Part shown: positions 58,614 through 64,000 of the stretch, piece after piece
Numbering within the stretch: position 1 is the stretch's first letter
Layout: every line of letters starts with the position of its first letter
Source of the DNA: Herbiconiux sp. A18JL235
Lineage (GTDB): Bacteria > Actinomycetota > Actinomycetes > Actinomycetales > Microbacteriaceae
Reading direction: 5' to 3'
Assembly: GCF_040939305.1 (NCBI RefSeq)
Contig: NZ_CP162511.1
Span: 2,666,001-2,730,000 of the forward strand
Length of the DNA stretch: 64,000 bases
The notes under the pieces: model-generated
The model's input: the letters and a program-made list of their open reading frames with translations, nothing else
The model's database searches: none
Told to the model about the DNA's origin: nothing
Made by a program: the position numbers and the translations under genes

Positions 58614-59384
58614 ATGCCCGAGTCAACCGCCTTACCCGCAGTAGTTTCCCGACGTCAGGGCGCGTCCGTCAACCTCGCCGAACCCCGAGCGGCGAGAACC
58701 CATGAAGCCTTGACGACCGCCCTGTTCGAGCTCCTCCGTGAGCACGATCTCACCGAGATCAGCATCTCCGAACTGTGCCGCACCGCCGGCGTTCACCGCA
58801 CCACCTTCTACGGCCATTACGGCGACATCTTCGCCTTCGCCGCCGACTCCTTCGCGAGCGTCCTCGACGATATGACGAACGGAGGCGACGAACCCGAATC
58901 CGTCACCACCGCATCCGTCGCCGCCGAGACCGCGCCTGGGAGCACGACCGGTGTGGCCGGCGAGAGTGCCGAGAACCCGGAGGGTGCAAAGGGCCTCGCG
59001 GCCACCGACCTCACCGGACTCGACCACGCCCAGCTCGCCACCCGCGGCACGGATGCGGTGCGCCAGGCCTTCGAGCACGTGGCTGAGAACCGCGCCGCCT
59101 ATCGCATGATGTTCAACACCCGTGTCGACGTAGGCTTCCGCCGCGAGCTGTTCGTCCGCATGTTCCACCTCGCCTCCCTCAGCATCGCCGCCTGGCGGAA
59201 AGGCGACACCTCCCCCGCCATCGACACCCCCACCGCCGCCGCGTTCATAGCGGGAGGCATGGTGGGCGTGCTCGAAGACTGGGCGAACAGCGACGACACC
59301 GACATCGAGGCCCGAACCTCGTCGGTCGTCGTCCTGTCCACCGCGTGGTGTGCCATGCCCGACCTCTCCCATGCCGTGAAATAG
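58614..59384 (+). CDS. TetR-family transcriptional regulator
   Basis: The protein has 256 residues. The DNA-binding domain is ARTHEALTTALFELLREHDLTEISISELCRTAGVHRTTFYGHYGD with the TetR HTH inside. The ligand domain is interrupted by about 50 low-complexity residues (Glu/Ala/Thr) near 100-145 and ends with ISIAAWRKGD-like helices typical of the C-terminal domain. The start has no SD and lies 5 bp after a CATAAT box. The ROK kinase follows after 4 bp, so regulator and kinase form one operon. Confidence 0.87.
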   Translation: MPESTALPAVVSRRQGASVNLAEPRAARTHEALTTALFELLREHDLTEISISELCRTAGVHRTTFYGHYGDIFAFAADSFASVLDDMTNGGDEPESVTTASVAAETAPGSTTGVAGESAENPEGAKGLAATDLTGLDHAQLATRGTDAVRQAFEHVAENRAAYRMMFNTRVDVGFRRELFVRMFHLASLSIAAWRKGDTSPAIDTPTAAAFIAGGMVGVLEDWANSDDTDIEARTSSVVVLSTAWCAMPDLSHAVK

Positions 59385-59388
59385 AGGG

Positions 59389-60381
59389 GTGCCCCTCACC
59401 CCATCCGATGCGTCCGGCGAGCCCTCCGCGGCCGCCCCGCACCCTGCATCCGTTCCCCTCGCACTGGCGATCGACGTCGGCGGCACCAAGGTCGAATCGG
59501 CCCTGGTCGCCGCCGACGCCACCGTGCTGCCCGGCACCCGCCACCGCGCCCCCACCGGGGCCGGCACCAGCTCCGACGGGATAGCGGATGCGGTGGGCCG
59601 CGTCATCGACGCCACCCTCGCCGCCGCCCCACCCGGCGCGGTCATCGCGGGGGCGGGGGTCGGCTGCGCGGGCCCCATCTCCGTCGAACGCGGCACCGTC
59701 TCCCCGCTCAACCTCCATGCCTGGCGCGAGTTCCCGCTCGCCGAGCTGGTGCGGGAGCGGTCGGGTCTCGACCAGGTGGTGCTGCGCCTCGACGGCCTGT
59801 GCATCCTGCTCGCCGAACTCTGGGCGGGCGCCCTGCAGGGCTGCCGCAATGCCATGGGCATGGTCGTGTCGACCGGCATCGGCGGCGGACTGCTGCTCGA
59901 GGGCAAGCTCGTGAGCGGGCGCACCGGCAACGCCGGGCACGTCGGCCAGATCCAGCTGCACACCCGCGCTGACGACAGCCACGGGCTCGACCTCTCCGTC
60001 ACCCTGGAGGGCATCGCCGCCGGCCCGAACATCGTCGCCTGGGCGCGCGAACACGGGTTCACCGGGGCCTCGGGCGAAGACCTCGCCGCCGCAGCCTCCA
60101 CCGGCGACCCGCTCGCCCGCGCGGCGATCGAGCGTTCGGCCCGTGCCGTGGGCGAGGGCATCGCGAGCGTCTGCGCCCTCGTCGACCTCGAGGCCGTGGC
60201 CATCGGCGGCGGCTTCTCGAAGGTGTCGCCCGATTACATCGACCTCGTGCAGGCCGCGGTCGACGAGGTCGCCCCGCTCAGCACCATCCCCGGCGTGCGG
60301 GTTCTCCCGTCAGCCCTCTCGGGCGACGGGCCGCTCATCGGCGCCTCGGGCCTCATCCACCACCCGCACTACCTGCCCTAG
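59389..60381 (+). CDS. ROK-family protein (sugar kinase-like)
   Basis: The protein has 330 residues from GTG 59389. ALAIDVGGTKVESALV is the N-terminal phosphate loop, GAGVGCAGPI and LNLHAWREFPLAELV follow, and GMVVSTGIGGGLLLEGKLVSGRTGNAGHVGQI is the ROK signature. The three cysteines of the usual ROK zinc motif (CxCGxxGC) are missing: the equivalent stretch reads HTRADDSHGLDLSVTLEG. It lacks an HTH, so it is a kinase-like member and not a repressor; probable substrates are glucose, mannose or N-acetyl sugars. Confidence 0.85.
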   Translation: MPLTPSDASGEPSAAAPHPASVPLALAIDVGGTKVESALVAADATVLPGTRHRAPTGAGTSSDGIADAVGRVIDATLAAAPPGAVIAGAGVGCAGPISVERGTVSPLNLHAWREFPLAELVRERSGLDQVVLRLDGLCILLAELWAGALQGCRNAMGMVVSTGIGGGLLLEGKLVSGRTGNAGHVGQIQLHTRADDSHGLDLSVTLEGIAAGPNIVAWAREHGFTGASGEDLAAAASTGDPLARAAIERSARAVGEGIASVCALVDLEAVAIGGGFSKVSPDYIDLVQAAVDEVAPLSTIPGVRVLPSALSGDGPLIGASGLIHHPHYLP

Positions 60382-60399
60382 GCCACCTCGAGGCGCGCG

Positions 60400-61971
60400 C
60401 TACCGCTTGCGCTTCTCCCGCACCCGCATGTTCACCACGATCGGCGAGCCCTCGAACCCGTAGATCTCGCGCAGCCGGCGCTGAACGTAGCGCCGGTACC
60501 CCGGGTCGAGGAACCCGGTGGTGAACAGCACGAAGGTCGGCGGTCGCGATGCCGCCTGGGTGCCGAACAGGATGCGCGGCTGCTTGCCACCGCGAACCGG
60601 GTGCGGATGCGCGGCCGTGAGCTCCGCGAGGAACGCGTTGAACTTGCCGGTCGGAATGCGGGTGTCCCACGAGTCGAGGGCGAGCTCGAGGGCGGGAACG
60701 AGCTTCTCGAGGTGCCGCCCGGTGCGCGCCGAGATGTTCACCCGGGGCGCCCACGTCACGTGGTGCAGGTCTTGTTCGATCTCGCGTTCGAGGTAGCGGC
60801 GACGGTCGTCGTCGAGCAGGTCCCACTTGTTGAAGGCGAGCACCAGTGCGCGGCCCGACTCCAGCACGAGGTCGATGATGCGCAGGTCTTGGGTCGAGAT
60901 CGGCTCGGTGACGTCGAGCACGACGACGGCCACCTCCGCCTTCTCCAGAGCGGCGGATGTGCGCAGCGACGCATAGAAGTCAGCCCCCTGCTGCAGGTGC
61001 ACCCGCTTGCGGATGCCGGCCGTGTCGACGAAGGTCCACACCTTGCCGCCGAGCTCGATCTGCTCATCGACGGGGTCGCGCGTGGTGCCGGCCATCTCGT
61101 TCACCACGACCCGCTCCTCGCCGGCGGCTTTGTTGAGCAACGAGCTCTTGCCCACGTTCGGTCGCCCCAGGATGGCGACGCGCCTCGGCCCGCCCACCTC
61201 CTGCTTCGCAACGGCCGACACCTCGGGCATCTTCTCCATCACGAGGTCGAGCAGGTCGGCGACACCCCGCCCGTGCAGCGCCGACACGGGGTGCGGCTCG
61301 CCGAGCCCGAGCGACCAGAGCGCGGAGGCAGCGGGCTCCTGCCGCACGTCGTCGACCTTGTTCGCGGCGAGGAAGACCGGCCGCTTGGCACGACGGAGCA
61401 GTTTCACGACGTGCTCGTCGGTCGCGGTGGCCCCCACGTTGGAGTCGACGACGAACAGCACCACGTCGGCGAGGTCGATGGCGACCTCCGCCTGGGCGGC
61501 GACCGCGGCGTTGATGCCCGCGGCATCCGGCTCCCACCCGCCGGTGTCGACCAGTGTGAACCGCCGCCCGGCCCACTCGGCCTTGTAGGCCACGCGGTCG
61601 CGGGTGACGCCTGGGGTGTCTTCGACGACCGCCTCACGACGGCCCAGGATGCGGTTCACGAGCGCCGACTTGCCCACGTTCGGCCGGCCCACGATGGCGA
61701 GCACGGGGAGTGCGGGCAGGAAGAACTGCCCGTCGGGGTAGTCGTCGCTCAGCTCGAGCAGATCGAGGTCGCCCTCGTCGAGCTCGTAGTCGTCGAGGCC
61801 GGCGCGGAGCGCCGCTGCGCGCTGTTCGGCGAGGTCGTCGTCGACCCCGTCGAGCCGCGAGGCGAGGTCGTCGGCCTCGGCCTCGAACTCCTCGCCGTCG
61901 GCGTCGACGTCGTCGGCGCCGCCCGGGCCGTAACCCGAGAGCTCGTCGTTCGAATTCTGCTTGTCCACCAT
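60400..61971 (-). CDS. der: Ribosome biogenesis GTPase Der (EngA)
   Basis: The protein has 523 residues with two consecutive GTPase domains: first [34 protein letters not shown]; second [31 protein letters not shown]-like domain follows, ending [14 protein letters not shown]. It acts in assembly of the 50S subunit. The first 85 residues are acidic and Asp/Glu-rich, a common extension in actinobacterial Der. It lies 30 bp downstream of cmk in the conserved order tyrA-cmk-der. Confidence 0.96.
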   Translation of the reverse strand: MVDKQNSNDELSGYGPGGADDVDADGEEFEAEADDLASRLDGVDDDLAEQRAAALRAGLDDYELDEGDLDLLELSDDYPDGQFFLPALPVLAIVGRPNVGKSALVNRILGRREAVVEDTPGVTRDRVAYKAEWAGRRFTLVDTGGWEPDAAGINAAVAAQAEVAIDLADVVLFVVDSNVGATATDEHVVKLLRRAKRPVFLAANKVDDVRQEPAASALWSLGLGEPHPVSALHGRGVADLLDLVMEKMPEVSAVAKQEVGGPRRVAILGRPNVGKSSLLNKAAGEERVVVNEMAGTTRDPVDEQIELGGKVWTFVDTAGIRKRVHLQQGADFYASLRTSAALEKAEVAVVVLDVTEPISTQDLRIIDLVLESGRALVLAFNKWDLLDDDRRRYLEREIEQDLHHVTWAPRVNISARTGRHLEKLVPALELALDSWDTRIPTGKFNAFLAELTAAHPHPVRGGKQPRILFGTQAASRPPTFVLFTTGFLDPGYRRYVQRRLREIYGFEGSPIVVNMRVREKRKR

Positions 61972-62001
61972 GCGAGGTCCTCGCTGTCTGTCGGGCCCGC
62001 C

Positions 62002-62727
62002 CTAGTGGGAGCGGCCTGTTGTCGTGAGATCGATGCGGTCGTGCACGACCTCCACCACCCGGGCGACGGTCTGGTCGAAGTCGAGGTGGGTCGAGTCGAC
62101 GGTGGTCACACCGTCGGCGGCGTTCATGAAGTCGACGACCCGCGAATCCGCCTGATCGCGAGACCGCAGCGCGGCTCCGACCTTCTCGGCCGACTCGCCC
62201 GTCAACTCCTTCGAACGCCTCGCCATTCTAGCCTCTTCACTGGCCGTGAGCAGGATGCGCACCGGAGCATCCGGAGCCACCACCGTCGTGATGTCACGCC
62301 CCTCCACGACGACCCCGGGGAACGATGAGGCGGCGACGATCGCCCTGAACCGCTCGTTCAGCCACACCCGCACCTCGGGCACGCGGGCGACGAGACTCAC
62401 CACGGCGGTGACGCGCGGCTCACGGATGGCGTCGGTGACCTCGGTCTCGCCCACTCGCACGAAGTAGTGCTCGGGGTCGGTGCCGATGCGGAAGTCGAAG
62501 TCGTCGAGCTCTGCGATGACGACGGATGCGTCCTCCGCGTCGACCTGCCGCTCCAGCAGGCTCCAGGCGAGCGCCCGGTAGGAGGCGCCCGTGTCGAGGT
62601 ACCCGAAGCCGAGCTCCCGCGCCGCCGCCCTGCTCACGCTCGACTTGCCGCTGCCCGCGGGCCCGTCGACCGCCACCGTGACGGGTTCCCGCACGCTCAC
62701 GCCGCTCTCCCTCTCGCTCTCGTTCAT
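62002..62727 (-). CDS. cmk: Cytidylate kinase
   Basis: The protein has 241 residues. Walker A is [17 protein letters not shown], followed by [17 protein letters not shown]; the CMP-binding and lid parts are [33 protein letters not shown] and [11 protein letters not shown]. It phosphorylates CMP/dCMP. The ATG overlaps the tyrA stop (ATGA), so both are translated together. Confidence 0.95.
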   Translation of the reverse strand: MNESERESGVSVREPVTVAVDGPAGSGKSSVSRAAARELGFGYLDTGASYRALAWSLLERQVDAEDASVVIAELDDFDFRIGTDPEHYFVRVGETEVTDAIREPRVTAVVSLVARVPEVRVWLNERFRAIVAASSFPGVVVEGRDITTVVAPDAPVRILLTASEEARMARRSKELTGESAEKVGAALRSRDQADSRVVDFMNAADGVTTVDSTHLDFDQTVARVVEVVHDRIDLTTTGRSH

Positions 62728-63806
62728 CCTGCAATCCTCCACCCGCGCGCGGCGAGCGCCTCCGTCAGCCGCTCGAGCACCTCGGGCAGCACCGAGATCT
62801 CGGCGAGACCCACCTGCGCCCCGGGTGAGTGCTCGAGCCGCAGATCTTCGAGGTTCACTCCCTCTTCCCCGACCTCGGCGAACAGCCGCGCGAGCTCCCC
62901 TGGCCTGTCGTCGACCATGACCACGAGCGAGGCGTACTTCTTGTCCTGCCCGTGCTTGCCCGGAATCCGTGCCACCCCGGCGTTGCCCGCCGCGAGCCCC
63001 TCGGCGATGCCCCGCCGCGCTCCCGGCGCGGCCGGGTCGGCCAGCGCGCCGATGAACCGGTCGAGGTCGTCGCGGAACAGCTGCAGCTGCTCCACCACGA
63101 GCGGCGCGTTGGCGCCGAGGATCTGCACCCACAGCTCGGGGTCGCTGGCCGCGATGCGCGTCACGTCGCGCAGCCCCTGCCCGGCGAGGTTCACCGCCGA
63201 GTCGGGTGCGGCGATGAGCCGCTGCGCCAGCACCGACGACACCACCTGCGGCACGTGCGACACCAGCGCCACACCCGCGTCGTGGTCGGCAGCCGTCATC
63301 TCGACGAGGGTCGCTCCGAGGTCGAGGATGAGGTCGTCGACCGCCGCCGCCGTCTGGTACGAGATGGCAGGATGCCCGGCCACCACCCACGGGCGCCCCA
63401 CGAACAGGTCGGCACGGCCCGACATCGGCCCGCCCTTCTCCCGCCCGGCGAGCGGATGCGACCCCACGTAGCGGGTGAGGTCACCGCCCGCGGCGGCCAC
63501 CGCATCAAGGATCGGCTGCTTCACACTCGCCACGTCGGTGACGACAGCCCGCGGGTAGGCCGAGAGCTCGCGCACGATGACCGTGGCCGTCACGTCGGGC
63601 GGCACGCACACCACGACGAGCTGCGGTTCGTCGCCGTCGGTCGTCCGGCGCCCCGCCCCGTAGTCGATGGCGATGCTCACATTCGTCGGCGACGCATCCG
63701 ACAGGATCACATCGACCCCGCGCGCACGCAGTCCGAGCGCGATGCTGGTGCCGAGCAACCCCACCCCGACCACCCGCACGGGCCCCGTCAACCGGCTCTC
63801 CACCAC
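62724..63806 (-). CDS. tyrA: Prephenate dehydrogenase
   Basis: The protein has 360 residues from a GTG start (followed by a GTG valine codon). The NAD-binding [33 protein letters not shown] (substrate-binding His/Arg), and [15 protein letters not shown] identify the TyrA fold. From about 285 an ACT-like regulatory domain follows ([31 protein letters not shown]), suggesting feedback by tyrosine. It makes 4-hydroxyphenylpyruvate from prephenate. It lies 2 bp downstream of the partial gene at the window edge. Confidence 0.94.
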   Translation of the reverse strand: MVESRLTGPVRVVGVGLLGTSIALGLRARGVDVILSDASPTNVSIAIDYGAGRRTTDGDEPQLVVVCVPPDVTATVIVRELSAYPRAVVTDVASVKQPILDAVAAAGGDLTRYVGSHPLAGREKGGPMSGRADLFVGRPWVVAGHPAISYQTAAAVDDLILDLGATLVEMTAADHDAGVALVSHVPQVVSSVLAQRLIAAPDSAVNLAGQGLRDVTRIAASDPELWVQILGANAPLVVEQLQLFRDDLDRFIGALADPAAPGARRGIAEGLAAGNAGVARIPGKHGQDKKYASLVVMVDDRPGELARLFAEVGEEGVNLEDLRLEHSPGAQVGLAEISVLPEVLERLTEALAARGWRIAG

Positions 63807-63808
63807 GA

Positions 63809-64000
63809 CTACTTCCCCTTCTTCCGAGGCGCGCCCTGCCCCGCGGGCGCCGTGCTCTTCGTGTGAGATGAGGCGCGCTTCTCAGGCGCCGCGGGCTCGT
63901 CCGCCGCATCCGCCGCCGCATCCGCAGCGGCATCCGCCGCTCCCTTCGCCGCGGCGTCCCGCGACAGCGTCAGCAGCGCCCCCACCTCGGCCCTGCTCAG
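63809..64000 (-). CDS. C-terminal end of a pseudouridine synthase (RluB-type, by synteny), partial
   Basis: Only about 63 codons are visible. They begin LSRAEVGALLTLSRDA and then run through an Ala/Asp repeat (AADAAADAAADAADE) to a basic end (RKKGK). The EVGaLL stretch is the usual end of the RluB/RsuA catalytic domain in actinobacteria, and rluB normally precedes tyrA-cmk-der, so RluB is likely. The Ala/Asp repeat is encoded by GCATCCGCC-type units. The identification rests mostly on gene order. Confidence 0.55.
   Translation of the reverse strand: MSRAEVGALLTLSRDAAAKGAADAAADAAADAADEPAAPEKRASSHTKSTAPAGQGAPRKKGK

Overview
This 64-kb window is very GC-rich and densely coded, with many GTG starts, frequent 4-nt ATGA/GTGA gene overlaps and several genes that look leaderless. 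It also has a class-E-sortase-type LAxTG sorting signal, an IdeR/DtxR-like iron box, the actinobacterial trio MSMEG_4193-type phosphatase/DUF3090/SCO1664, and the order (rluB)-tyrA-cmk-der. Together these point to an actinomycete, most likely of the Microbacteriaceae; the family is an inference, as no rRNA is present. I saw no integrase, transposase, CRISPR array or prophage gene.

Region 1 (1-25.9 kb) is a carbohydrate catabolism block built from separate regulator+kinase+aldolase modules. (a) An L-rhamnose operon (rhamnulokinase, class II aldolase, two SDRs) diverges from a DeoR regulator. (b) A ketose module (PfkB kinase, DeoR, FGGY kinase) diverges from DeoR + class II ketose-bisphosphate aldolase. 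(c) A lacI-manA-ATPase-permease-binding-protein operon for a CUT2 (fructose/ribose-type) ABC transporter diverges from an unusual P-loop kinase/HAD phosphatase fusion. (d) A mannitol/fructuronate-type polyol dehydrogenase diverges from an L-xylulose-reductase-like SDR + LacI. (e) A class I aldolase + Gfo/Idh/MocA dehydrogenase diverges from PfkB kinase + LacI. Modules c and e share a GACAACGTTGTC palindrome; module d has its own ATGACAC-type palindromes.

Region 2 (25.9-39.9 kb) is mixed. It holds a flavin/F420-type PPOX protein, an XRE antitoxin / nucleotidyltransferase toxin-like pair, and two paralogous secreted acidic proteins separated by a 53-bp minisatellite. A two-component system follows whose putative binding site (TRAGAGSWYTCTCAT) precedes both secreted proteins and the kinase itself. 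Then come an iron-box-controlled dioxygenase-like gene, a GmrSD-type restriction enzyme, the actinobacterial trio, a SnoaL protein with a 16-bp palindrome at its promoter, MarR, and a sortase-anchored GH18 enzyme.

Region 3 (39.9-52.6 kb) holds jetABC, an SMC-like Wadjet/MksBEF complex without the nuclease gene jetD. Next is a seven-gene operon that I find the most novel part of the window: a THI5/NMT1-type ABC importer (binding protein, two permeases, ATPase), a FolE-fold protein that has lost the usual triphosphate-binding motif, a creatininase-family amidohydrolase and a LacI regulator, preceded by two palindromic operator candidates.

Region 4 (52.6-64 kb) has a double GNAT acetyltransferase, an autoregulated-looking XRE-cupin gene coupled to a YbaK-type editing protein, a GntR regulator, and leuA with a leaderless leucine leader peptide and alternative stem-loops. 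It continues with a small secreted protein, a perfect 20-bp terminator, tRNA-Pro(GGG), TetR + ROK kinase, and the housekeeping run der-cmk-tyrA-(rluB).

Across the window three families of dispersed intergenic palindromes recur (CGACCCGTC type, GCGGACAAAGTCCGT type, TTGGTCGCGC type).
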